A DNA stretch of 64,000 bases from CAIYRG01 sp963747255 (GCA_963747255.1 CAVVEG010000017.1:682001-746000), one strand, 5' to 3'; shown: positions 1 through 6,707, counted from the first letter of the stretch. A program made the numbers and translations. The notes: generated by a model from the sequence alone, not told the origin.

Positions 1-1
1 T

Positions 2-274
2 GAACCGGAGAAGAACTGGAAATTCAGTTTCGCGGACATCGAGGAGCGGAAATTCTGGAACCGGTATATGAAAGTGTACGGGGAATGCCTCAGTGCGACG
101 AGCACCGAACGGGCGCCCTGGTACGTCGTTCCGGCCGACGATAAAGAAAACGCCCGGTTGATTGTTTCCCAGATCGTCCTCGATACTTTTGAGAAACTCA
201 AAATGTCATACCCCAGGACGACTGCAAAACGGCAGAAGGAACTGCTCGCGATCCGTAAGCGGCTCGCAAAGTGA
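2..274 (+). CDS. ppk2: Polyphosphate kinase 2 family protein, C-terminal part (5' end outside window)
   Basis: Open from the first base in frame 2 to TGA at 272-274, giving the last 90 residues of a PPK2-family phosphotransferase. These enzymes move phosphate between polyphosphate and nucleoside mono- or diphosphates in the cytoplasm. The family signature is clear: an SFADIEER...FW..YM segment, LSATST, then APWYVVPADDK and NARLIVSQIVLD, ending in the MSYP motif close to the C-terminus. The N-terminal lid and Walker A part lie upstream of the window, so the PPK2 subclass cannot be assigned. The gene ends normally and no partner gene follows for about 460 bp. Confidence 0.9.
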   Translation, partial: EPEKNWKFSFADIEERKFWNRYMKVYGECLSATSTERAPWYVVPADDKENARLIVSQIVLDTFEKLKMSYPRTTAKRQKELLAIRKRLAK

Positions 275-740
275 ACCTTTGCGCCCCTCAGAAGGCGCGC
301 CAAACGGAATTGGAGGGCAAGGCATTCAAATTGATCAACCGGCCGCCGCCGTATTTTGACGATTGAAGCAACCGGTAATTGCTGACTTTACCCGCTTTGG
401 CGGACGCATAAACCTGTGTTGACGAATGACCCCTCCCGATCCTCGCGGTGGTTACGTCTCCTCTGGCGCTCTACCGCCGCAAATAAGCGACTTGCCCCGT
501 TAGTGCACGCGCACGGCGCCTCTCTGTCGATACCTTTGCTGGCTGCCACGTCCGGCAACAGGATGCCCGTCACCAATCAGTGGATCGCAATAATGACGGC
601 AATTGTGGTCAATCCGGTACAGACGCACTTCCCTGCGTTGCCTTACCGTACTTTTAAGTCAAGGCCCGCGATTGCAGCGCCCACCTGGGCAATATCCGCA
701 CGCCGCTTTGGCAGCCAGATAATCATGAGGAGAAGCAATT
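275..740. other. Intergenic region, no gene recognised
   Basis: This 466-bp stretch lies between the PPK2 stop and the first collagen-like lipoprotein. Short open frames exist on both strands but none resembles a known protein or has a convincing ribosome-binding site. A short GC-rich inverted repeat (gcgcc...ggcgc near 281-301) just after the PPK2 stop could be a weak terminator. No GGAAC-N16/17-CGTT site was seen here. Confidence 0.5.
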
Positions 741-1037
741 ATGAAATACCCGGTACAGGCCGCGATGCTCATTTTTTTACTTGGACTAAGCGCCTGCAAC
801 GTCAGCGCTCCCGCAGCCGTGCCGGGCCCACCAGGACCGACCGGTGCCCAGGGTAATCAGGGAAATGCCGGTTCGACCGGGAGTGTCGGAAACACAGGGG
901 ATACCGGAGCGACTGGCGCAACAGGAAATCAGGGCAACACTGGTGATACCGGCGCAACTGGAGCTACCGGCGAACAGGGAAACAAGGGGCGTACAGGAGC
1001 AGCGGGAGGCGACACGACCATCATTGTCAAACCTTAG
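741..1037 (+). CDS. Small collagen-like lipoprotein
   Basis: A 98-residue protein with a strong ribosome-binding site (GAGGAGA about 8 bp before ATG). Residues 1-18 form a lipoprotein signal peptide ending in the lipobox LSA-Cys19, so the mature protein should be lipidated at Cys19. Residues 29-88 are 20 consecutive Gly-X-Y triplets with no interruption, rich in Asn, Thr, Asp and Ala. A 15-residue unit (GNTGDTGATGATG plus NQ or EQ) occurs twice in tandem. The last ten residues (GGDTTIIVKP) are not collagen-like. Bacterial collagen-like proteins can form triple helices without hydroxyproline; function here is unknown. A second, larger collagen-like lipoprotein lies 2.2 kb downstream, which suggests a related role. 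Confidence 0.8.
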   Translation: MKYPVQAAMLIFLLGLSACNVSAPAAVPGPPGPTGAQGNQGNAGSTGSVGNTGDTGATGATGNQGNTGDTGATGATGEQGNKGRTGAAGGDTTIIVKP

Positions 1038-1105
1038 GCACGCATGGTTGGGCGCAGGTCACACAGGCACAGAAACTGGCGTCTACATCAAAATGAACAT
1101 GCTCA

Positions 1106-1249
1106 ATGCAAATTATCAACATCGGACAAATTATCAACATCGGAGTCGCTCTATAGACCGTTAATACCTTTATCCCGATTGACGTAAAGATCAAAAGCAT
1201 ACTGAATTTATTCGTTGTGGTGGTGGTTTCCGTATGGTTGTTACTTTGA
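1106..1249 (+). pseudogene. Thivi_2564-like small membrane protein interrupted by an in-frame TAG
   Basis: Reading from ATG at 1106 gives MQIINIGQ-IINIGVAL, a TAG at 1154-1156, then TVNTFIPIDVKIKSILN and a very hydrophobic VVVVVSVWLLL tail to TGA at 1247-1249. From memory, the post-stop part matches the Thivi_2564 family of about 50-residue membrane proteins (LWLVN.(F/Y)IPM...IK.ILN.VVV...VLWLL). The TAG sits where the family has a conserved Trp, so one G-to-A change from TGG would explain it. An 18-bp perfect tandem duplication (1109-1144) repeats QIINIG at the N-terminus. It may be a pseudogene, a sequence error or, less likely, readthrough. No clear ribosome-binding site is visible. Confidence 0.6.
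1109..1144. repeat. 18-bp perfect tandem duplication
   Basis: Two identical adjacent copies of an 18-bp unit beginning caaattatcaac occupy 1109-1126 and 1127-1144. The unit length is a multiple of three and falls inside the Thivi_2564-like frame, adding six residues near its N-terminus without shifting it. Confidence 0.95.
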
Positions 1250-1363
1250 TTTTTATCGCGACGCTGTTCGCAACTGGACCAGGCGAGAAACCGGTGCTTT
1301 TTTGACTACGGAACAGCACACTTGCCTTTGCTGGGACAGACAGGCTGAGAAAGGAATATCGCC

Positions 1364-1723
1364 TTGAATTTCTTTAGCACCTACATTGTCTTGTCTCTGC
1401 TTGTTGTCGCATTCGCAATTTTCGCCGCGTCGGTCAGGATTGTGCATTCAGATGAGCGCGCCATGGTGTTTACACTTGGTCGTCTCAAGGGCGTCAAAGG
1501 TCCCGGCATTGTAGTTCTGGTTCCTTTTTTCCAGAAAATGGTGCGTGTTGATTTCAAATATGGTGCGCGCGCCCTCGAAAGCAGGCGAAATTCGCTGAAC
1601 TACACCCGCCACTCTGCAGTCGCGCAGCGTCCAAATGTTGATCGGGATCGGCGCCAAACAGCATTCGAACATCAGCATCATGGCGATTGGCATTCTCAAG
1701 TCGATTACGCGCAGTCTGGATAG
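1364..1723 (+). pseudogene. Slipin/SPFH (band 7) protein, N-terminal remnant
   Basis: From a TTG at 1364, preceded by GAAAGGA, about 65 residues are clearly the start of a slipin: an N-terminal membrane segment (residues 4-22), then SVRIVHSDERAMVF.LGRL.GVKGPGIVVLVPF and MVRVDF. Similarity stops near residue 66 (about position 1560). The remaining codons to the stop at 1723 do not resemble band 7 proteins, and no other frame or strand downstream restores the family up to 2100. The normal protein is about 250 residues, so roughly three quarters are missing. Slipins act in membrane microdomains and usually sit beside an NfeD gene; none is present. Either a deletion joined the 5' end to unrelated DNA or the gene has decayed beyond recognition. 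Confidence 0.65.
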
Positions 1724-2101
1724 GGCTCGGCGGGCAGTCGCGGATTGCATTCGTACCCCGATGTGATTCGGGCCGAACGCTATGAATCAGATCACGCAAT
1801 AACAACCGGACAAACGATCGTCCGTTCCTGGCTCAGAACCGCTTTTGCTATTTCGGCGTGGCCGGTCAGGTTGCGAATTGCGAAGATCGTGACTGGTCCG
1901 GGTTGGACCACACCGTGTCGCATATATCGTGAAAGGCGAAGTCCCCGTCATCCGTCTCTACGACAGCCCATCGCACCCGGAGCTAAACATGGATGATTTT
2001 CCTGTGGGTCGCATTCGTGAGCATATTTGCGGCTGCATGCCAGCGCTTAGTTAGAGCATATCGGGCGATAATGGCGCCGCGAGTTTTAAGACGACGGCCC
2101 T
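1724..2101. other. Intergenic or degenerate region
   Basis: The 378 bp between the slipin remnant and the sigma factor gene contain only short open frames with no recognisable similarity. One plus-strand frame around 1900-2055 reads a plausible peptide (VAYIVKGEVPVIRLYDSP and onward) but has no start codon, so it may be a gene remnant of unknown origin. No repeat or RNA gene was recognised. Confidence 0.4.
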
Positions 2102-2656
2102 TTATGGTGGAGGGGTTCCCCATGACGCCGAGTTCGTCCGACCCAAAATGTCCAGCAGCCGGGCGCGTCCACGCGTAACACGACTTTTCATTGTTCCGAT
2201 CGGCGCAGCCGCGATCCTGGAGGCCACCTCATAAGTAAGTGGCCCCGTGGTGACCAGTAGCAAGGCTTCCCGTTGCTTAGCGGGCAGGTGAAGCATCGCC
2301 CGGCGTACATCCGAGAGCTCGCTTATCCACTCTTCCAGGGCAGGAGCAGCGATTCTCTCTGCAGCATCCTGATCCCACGCCACTTGCCGCCACGCACGCC
2401 GGCGCTCAGATGTGTATTCATTTCTGAGGATGGTGAAGAGCCAGGCTTTCATTTTGGTTCCGCTCCGGAAAGAGCCTCGTGCCTTCCAGGCTCTGGTCAA
2501 CGCTTCCTGTGCCATATCCTCGCCCAAATGCCGGCCGCACAAGCTGATGGAGAAAGCCCGCAGATTAGGTATCAGGCCGAGAAGTTCGGCTTCGAATTTT
2601 TGATCGGATGCGACCTGAGACAGGTTGGGCGTCACGAATGATTTCGACAAGCTCAT
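2102..2656 (-). CDS. ECF-type RNA polymerase sigma factor
   Basis: A 184-residue sigma-70 family factor of the ECF type. Region 2 spans about residues 23-90 (AFSISLCGRHLGEDMAQEAL, then AWLFTILRNEY) and region 4 about 112-172 (LPAKQREALLLV, a TYEVASRIAAAPIGTMKSRVTRGR helix-turn-helix). The start chosen is the ATG at 2656, preceded by AAGGAATTTC; an upstream in-frame ATG at 2713 has no such site. The sequence style is that of alphaproteobacterial EcfG-like or ECF15-like factors, but no nepR or phyR gene is adjacent, so assignment as the general stress sigma factor is an inference. It is divergent from the collagen-like lipoprotein gene at 3190, which carries an EcfG-type promoter. No matching promoter was found in front of this gene itself. 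Confidence 0.88.
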   Translation of the reverse strand: MSLSKSFVTPNLSQVASDQKFEAELLGLIPNLRAFSISLCGRHLGEDMAQEALTRAWKARGSFRSGTKMKAWLFTILRNEYTSERRRAWRQVAWDQDAAERIAAPALEEWISELSDVRRAMLHLPAKQREALLLVTTGPLTYEVASRIAAAPIGTMKSRVTRGRARLLDILGRTNSASWGTPPP

Positions 2657-3189
2657 GTGAAATTCCTTTTTTCCCGGTCGCCGAACTCCTGTTGGAGGCC
2701 GCAGCTTTTTCACCTTGTGCCGATTTCATTCGGCGATCCGGATTTACGCTGCCAGAATAGTCGGAGCCGGCCAGGAATGCTGGTCAATTTGATACAACAC
2801 CGTGCTTCCGCCAGATGGCATAGGTGCTCCGGGTACCGAATGTGCCTTGCCGGCTTTGGCTTCTGTCCGACCGGCCAAAGCCGGATTATAGATTAGAATC
2901 AGGACGGACTACGGACGCAATTGTCCTTCTGCTGGTTCATGGTTTAGATTTCATGTTGTAAATTGCATCGAACGGAGCGGTTCCGGTGAATAGACGAATT
3001 ATGATGTGACAGTATCAACGTTATTTTTTTCACAATTATTGGAACAATATCGTGTCGTGAGGCGTTATTATCAGCAGTGAGCGGAACTCTCGTTGACGCA
3101 CCGCTCCTCTCGCACCTCAGTCAGCAGATCAAGCAATGCGCGGCCGAGCGTCCGAGCGAACCCATCTACGATCAGAAAAGGTAAATCAT
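2657..3189. other. Divergent intergenic region between sigma factor and collagen-like lipoprotein
   Basis: This 533-bp region separates two divergently transcribed genes. It contains the GGAAC-N17-CGTT site at 3041-3066 reading toward the lipoprotein, and an AT-rich stretch at about 3018-3040 just upstream of it. No credible gene was seen. The transcript leader from that promoter would be about 110 nt long. Confidence 0.6.
3041..3066 (+). promoter_or_regulatory. EcfG-type (general stress response) promoter
   Basis: GGAAC at 3041-3045 and CGTT at 3063-3066 are separated by exactly 17 bases. This matches the GGAAC-N16/17-CGTT consensus known for EcfG-controlled promoters in Alphaproteobacteria. 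It points toward the lipoprotein gene that starts at 3190, and an AT-rich block lies directly upstream. Activity is inferred from sequence only. Confidence 0.7.
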
Positions 3190-4128
3190 ATGAAACGCGC
3201 GCTCCTTCTTGCTGGTATTGCGGTGTTTGCCGCGGCCTGCGCCACTCCTCACGAAGACCAGGTCACTTACGACCGGCCTGATCTTGTCGGTCCCATGGGC
3301 TACACGGGCGCCACCGGCCCGCAGGGCGCCCAGGGTCCAACCGGCCCGACCGGCGAATCTGGCTATGCATTGAGAGGTCCTCCGGGTGAGGCCGGACCGG
3401 CTGGACCGCGAGGCGTGCAAGGCAATGTCGGCGAACAGGGCCGTGCGGGCGGTGTTGTTGTTGGCGCTCGCGGAAGCACCGGCGCGGCCGGTCCTCCGGG
3501 CGACCGGGGTGAGGCCGGTCTTGCTGGTCTTCAAGGGTCAAGCTACGCCGGTGCTGCCGGTCCGGCTGGTCCTCGTGGCCCCGCTGGCGAGCAGGGACTT
3601 GCCGGAGACAGGGGCCCAGAAGGCACAACTCTCGTCGGTCCTGCTGGACAAACCGGCCGCACTGGCGCTGAAGGTGTTCAAGGCCAAAGTGGACAGACCG
3701 GTGATCGCGGCGTTTTCGTTGCAGGGATTGCCGGCGAGGCCGGACCTTCCGGCCTGCAGGGCGGACGCGGCCGGGAGGGACAGACTGGCGAGCAGGGTCC
3801 TGCCGGCATCGTCGCGCTTTGGACCTCTTATCGGGATTTTGACTTCGATCGTACTGAAACCAGTCTTCGTGCTTCCGAGATGGATAAGATTGCCGATATC
3901 GCTGCCTATCTCATTCAGAATCCATCGCTTGAAGTCGGCATTGATGGCTCGTTGGGTGAGCGGTCCAGTCGAAACAATCGCGACCTCAGCAGCCGTCGCG
4001 CGGCTTCCGTCCGCGATGCGTTGATGCAGGCCGGAGTGCCGGCCAACAAGATCGAGACAGGTGCGTTTGCCGATCCGGAACGCAGACATGAAGGCCAGAT
4101 CCAGGTCCTGATCAAGACGCGCGCATAG
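3190..4128 (+). CDS. Collagen-like lipoprotein with OmpA-like C-terminal domain
   Basis: A 312-residue protein. Residues 1-16 are a lipoprotein signal peptide with lipobox FAAA-Cys17. Residues 34-206 are collagen-like: six blocks of exactly eight Gly-X-Y triplets separated by five GXXXX interruptions at Gly 58, 87, 116, 145 and 174, an exact 29-residue period. The interruption residues are YALR, GVVV, SSYA, TTLV and VFVA. Residues 212-310 look like an OmpA/Pal peptidoglycan-binding domain (YRDFDFDRTE, IADIAAYLIQNP, NRDLSSRRAASVRDAL), but the usual GHTD is GSLG, so the Asp that contacts diaminopimelate is missing. The start follows AAAAGG. A likely role is an outer-membrane-anchored rod contacting the cell wall, induced by stress; this is inference. 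Confidence 0.85.
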   Translation: MKRALLLAGIAVFAAACATPHEDQVTYDRPDLVGPMGYTGATGPQGAQGPTGPTGESGYALRGPPGEAGPAGPRGVQGNVGEQGRAGGVVVGARGSTGAAGPPGDRGEAGLAGLQGSSYAGAAGPAGPRGPAGEQGLAGDRGPEGTTLVGPAGQTGRTGAEGVQGQSGQTGDRGVFVAGIAGEAGPSGLQGGRGREGQTGEQGPAGIVALWTSYRDFDFDRTETSLRASEMDKIADIAAYLIQNPSLEVGIDGSLGERSSRNNRDLSSRRAASVRDALMQAGVPANKIETGAFADPERRHEGQIQVLIKTRA

Positions 4129-4417
4129 CGGCGTTACCGTCGCCGCTCAAACCGCGGCACCGTCCGAATCTCCTTCGCCTCATGAACAGGCGGAGGAGAT
4201 CTGGCGGCCCAGCCTGACGGAGCACCATAACAAGGCAACGAGCGCAATACATAGGCGAATGCGATCAGCTGCCGCCCGATATAGGTATTGCTGACGGTTG
4301 CTTGCGCGGCGGTGATCAATATTGGACAGACAGCCGGCTGACTTTCGTGCCCAAATTACGCATTCCATATGTTCAATGTTATCGACCCCGGCATCCACCA
4401 CGGAAGGAACAGAAATC

Positions 4418-4591
4418 ATGGACAAGGACCGCGTCGCGGGATCGGCGAAGCAAGTCAAGGGCGCCATCAAGCAAGCTGTCGGCATGGCGGTTGGTGACGC
4501 CAAGCTTGAGTCCGACGGCTTGGCCGACAAGATTGAGGGTAAGATTCAGAACGCGGTCGGCGGCCTCCAAGATACACTCAAGGGGAAGTAG
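4418..4591 (+). CDS. CsbD family stress-response protein
   Basis: A 57-residue hydrophilic protein with the CsbD pattern: MDKDRVAGSAKQVKGAIKQ at the N-terminus, a central GDAKLESDGLADKIEGK, and a second helical repeat ending VGGLQDTLKGK. The start is the ATG at 4418, preceded by GGAAGGAAC. Family members are abundant stress-induced proteins of unknown mechanism; in Alphaproteobacteria many belong to the EcfG regulon. No full GGAAC-N16/17-CGTT site was found in the 290 bp upstream, where no other gene was recognised either. It lies just after the collagen-like lipoprotein. Confidence 0.88.
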   Translation: MDKDRVAGSAKQVKGAIKQAVGMAVGDAKLESDGLADKIEGKIQNAVGGLQDTLKGK

Positions 4592-4645
4592 GGCAATTTC
4601 TTCCCCTGCACCCCCCATAGAACCCAAGACTTTCGGAGACATTGC

Positions 4646-4813
4646 ATGACCGCGCAAATCCTGAACCTCGATCTTGTTGTCGTCCAGCCGTTGGTCGCAC
4701 TGATCATCGGGATTCTGATCCTGCTGGTGCCACGCTTTCTCAGTTTTTTCGTGGCGATCTATCTGATTCTGATCGGCGTGTCGGGCCTCTGGCCGCACCT
4801 GATCGCACATTAG
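4646..4813 (+). CDS. DUF3096 family small membrane protein
   Basis: A 55-residue protein: a short polar start (MTAQILNLDL) followed by two closely spaced hydrophobic helices (VVVQPLVALIIGILILLVP and FLSFFVAIYLILIGVSGL). The second region, with the VP-R-F-L-x-x-F-V-A-I-Y-L-I-x-I-G pattern, is what I recognise as DUF3096. It begins 54 bp after the csbD stop with TTCGGAGA upstream of the ATG, so the two are probably co-transcribed. The family has no known function. Confidence 0.75.
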   Translation: MTAQILNLDLVVVQPLVALIIGILILLVPRFLSFFVAIYLILIGVSGLWPHLIAH

Positions 4814-4852
4814 CGCATCCTTTTCCTTTCCCAATTTCAATGGAGACGAATC

Positions 4853-5008
4853 GTGCCGACCCGAAAACTAATTTCAGAGGCTTTTGAGCATAACATCGCT
4901 CAATTCCAAAGACAGATTGAAGGCGAAACCGATCTGTCCAAGCGCAAGGAACTGGAGGAATTGCTCGCGCGGGAACGCGCAAGACGGAAGGCAACGTCAC
5001 CTAGATGA
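4853..5008 (+). CDS. Small hypothetical protein
   Basis: A 51-residue, strongly charged and predicted helical protein starting at GTG 4853, with TGGAGA 5-10 bp upstream. It reads PTRKLISEAFEHNIAQFQRQ, then IEGETDLSKRKELEELLARERARRK. The layout of a short amphipathic helix plus a K/R/E-rich helix resembles many small uncharacterised rhizobial and related proteins, but I cannot name a family. It is the third gene of a close-set run with csbD and the DUF3096 gene (39-bp gap). The reading-frame evidence is good spacing and ribosome-binding site only. Confidence 0.5.
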   Translation: MPTRKLISEAFEHNIAQFQRQIEGETDLSKRKELEELLARERARRKATSPR

Positions 5009-5065
5009 ATAGAAATTTGAGAGCGGCGAGCAAGATGCGCTTTGCTGCGGCGAGTGTGACCGTGT

Positions 5066-5710
5066 TTGATTTCGTGTATGGTAGCCGCGCGCGCACTGGC
5101 GCCTTATTTTTTCGCTGGTGCCGTAGCACTCCTGTTGCAAGTCCCGTCAGCACACGCCGACGCAAAATCGGCAGAGACGTTCGTTCAACAGAGCGTCGAC
5201 CAGGAATTCGCCATATTGAAGGACACCAGCACCGCACAGCAGGAACGCGAGATTCGGTCCCGCGCTTTGCTGCGTTCAATCATTGATGTCAAACGCGTCG
5301 CAATGTTTGCGCTTGGGCCCTATGCCCGCGATGCCTCCGATAAGCAAATCGATGATTTCGTGAATGCCTTCTCTGATTACTTTCTGAACATGTTTCACTC
5401 CGATTTGGACCAAAGCTCGGGGCAAGGGACCATTGCGATTACCGGGGCGACAGCGCGCGCGGCGGACGACGTCATCGTAACCGCGAGCGTTGCTGGCGCG
5501 GATGCGCGATCCCCCACAGGTACGCCGATGACCCTCGGCTTCCGGGTACGCAAGAATGCCGCCGGCAACGACACGATCGTGGATGTGCTGGTTGGAGCCA
5601 TCTCGATGGCAGTGACCCAGCGCGACGAATTTTCGAGCTATCTCCGGCAGCACGGTGGCAACATCGACCAGCTTTCCGCAGAATTGGAAAAACGCGCGGC
5701 GGCCAAATGA
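5066..5710 (+). CDS. MlaC/Tgt2-like phospholipid-binding transport protein
   Basis: A 214-residue secreted protein of the MlaC family, whose members carry phospholipids (or hopanoid precursors for the HpnM relative) across the periplasm to or from an Mla-type ABC transporter. A signal peptide with a hydrophobic core (YFFAGAVALLLQVPSAHA) precedes family features: SAETFVQQSVDQEFAILKD, LLRSIIDVKRVAMFALGPY, FVNAFSDYFLNMF near residue 110, and IVDVLVGAISMAVTQRDEFSSYL near the end. The TTG at 5066 gives the longest form; the ATG at 5078 is equally possible. Neither has a clear ribosome-binding site. No other mla or hpn gene is nearby. Confidence 0.75.
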   Translation: MISCMVAARALAPYFFAGAVALLLQVPSAHADAKSAETFVQQSVDQEFAILKDTSTAQQEREIRSRALLRSIIDVKRVAMFALGPYARDASDKQIDDFVNAFSDYFLNMFHSDLDQSSGQGTIAITGATARAADDVIVTASVAGADARSPTGTPMTLGFRVRKNAAGNDTIVDVLVGAISMAVTQRDEFSSYLRQHGGNIDQLSAELEKRAAAK

Positions 5711-5820
5711 GTTGGCACCGGGCTGCGTGCTTGATGTTCCTTCCCGCATCGTGGCCATGCGGGCCGATACACGCACCCCATTTTCAGCAGCTTTTGACAC
5801 TTTGGCTGTAGAGCAAGCTA

Positions 5821-5849
5821 TGTGCCCGCCTGACCATAAGGTGGGCACA
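5821..5849. other. Imperfect hairpin flanking the tRNA-Leu relic
   Basis: Inverted arms of ten bases (tgtgcccgcc and ggtgggcaca) with a nine-base loop and one G-T pair. It occupies the same place relative to the tRNA-Leu relic as the hairpin at 7526-7552 does relative to the intact tRNA-Leu, so it is probably the decayed copy of the same downstream element. Confidence 0.6.
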
Positions 5850-5894
5850 CAGGGCGAAAAGCAAAGTGACTTTGAGCGCCTGGTTTTTTTAAGG

Positions 5895-5977
5895 TGGTGC
5901 GGTCGAGAAAGGTACCATAACGCCTTTTCTTTACCGCACTTGTCTCAAGGTGCGGGTACGAAAAGCGCCATTGGAAC
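5895..5977 (-). pseudogene. Degenerate tRNA-Leu(GAG) relic
   Basis: On the minus strand this stretch ends in the same 15 bases as the intact tRNA-Leu(GAG) at 7597-7680, including the encoded CCA, the discriminator and the 3' acceptor arm. Other landmarks fall at matching distances: the anticodon-loop block (ctcaag on the plus strand, offset 45 here and 44 in the intact gene) and a tac...gcca block from the D-arm side. The 5' acceptor strand no longer pairs. The flank beyond the 3' end also resembles that of the intact gene. It cannot fold as a working tRNA. Confidence 0.6.
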
Positions 5978-6062
5978 ACAATGGTGTTTTCAAGCGCCTC
6001 CCGCACTTTTGGAGAGGATCCGGACAATGCGCACTCCTACGGAAAACCCGCCTAGAGCATTT

Positions 6063-6707
6063 TCATAATTGGTGGCGATAGCCGGCATTTGTGATGAAGT
6101 TGGCGCACTCTTGCGGTGTGAACTTTTTGAGTGCGTTTGCGATCGCCTCGATGAGGGTTTCGAGAGTTCGCGCGGCATCCTTGCGCAGATGTGATTTGAG
6201 CTTCGAGATCGCCTGTTCGATCGGATTGAGGTCGGGTGAATAGGGCGGCAGATATCGCAACGCAGCGCCCGTTGCCTCGATGGCCTCCTCGATGCCGGCG
6301 ACCTTGTGGTTTGCGAGATTGTCCATGACGACAATGTCGCCCGGCAGAAGCGCCGGTGCGAGGACCTGCTCGACATAGGCAAGGAAACAATCCCCATCCA
6401 TCGGGCCGTCGAAGACAGCAGGCGCCGTAATGCGGTCCCATTTGAGGGCGGCGACGAAGGTAATGGTCTTCCAATGTCCCCACGGCACTTTCGAGATGAG
6501 ACGCTCGCCGCGCGGCGCCCGCCCGTAGCGCCGTGCCATGTTGGTTTGTGCGCCGGTCTCGTCGATGAAGACGAGACGCTCCATGTTCAGCTCGCCTTGA
6601 GCCGCATGCCAGGCTCTGCGCTCCTCGGCGACGTCTTCGCGGTCTTGCTCGGCGGCGTGCTGCGACTTTTTTTTAACGGCAATCGCATCCGCTTGAGCGT
6701 GTTCCAA
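6063..6707 (-). CDS. IS630 family transposase, OrfB (DDE catalytic part)
   Basis: Encodes the catalytic half of the transposase. In the numbering of this frame the three acidic residues are Asp49 (VFIDETGA), Asp129 (VVMDNLANHK) and Glu164 (LNPIEQ); the last two are 34 residues apart, the DD34E spacing of IS630. Flanking family motifs RAPRGERL, GHWKTITFVAAL and LPPYSPDLNPIE are intact, and the frame runs to its stop near the left inverted repeat. The independent ATG at 6707 is probably not used; translation likely enters from OrfA through the A8 run. Confidence 0.82.
   Translation of the reverse strand: MEHAQADAIAVKKKSQHAAEQDREDVAEERRAWHAAQGELNMERLVFIDETGAQTNMARRYGRAPRGERLISKVPWGHWKTITFVAALKWDRITAPAVFDGPMDGDCFLAYVEQVLAPALLPGDIVVMDNLANHKVAGIEEAIEATGAALRYLPPYSPDLNPIEQAISKLKSHLRKDAARTLETLIEAIANALKKFTPQECANFITNAGYRHQL

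Noticed and set aside
3302..3810. A simple DNA tandem repeat in the collagen-like gene
   Set aside because: The 87-bp period exists at protein level, but the nucleotide units have diverged too far to call a DNA repeat array; no CRISPR-like repeat-spacer pattern is present.
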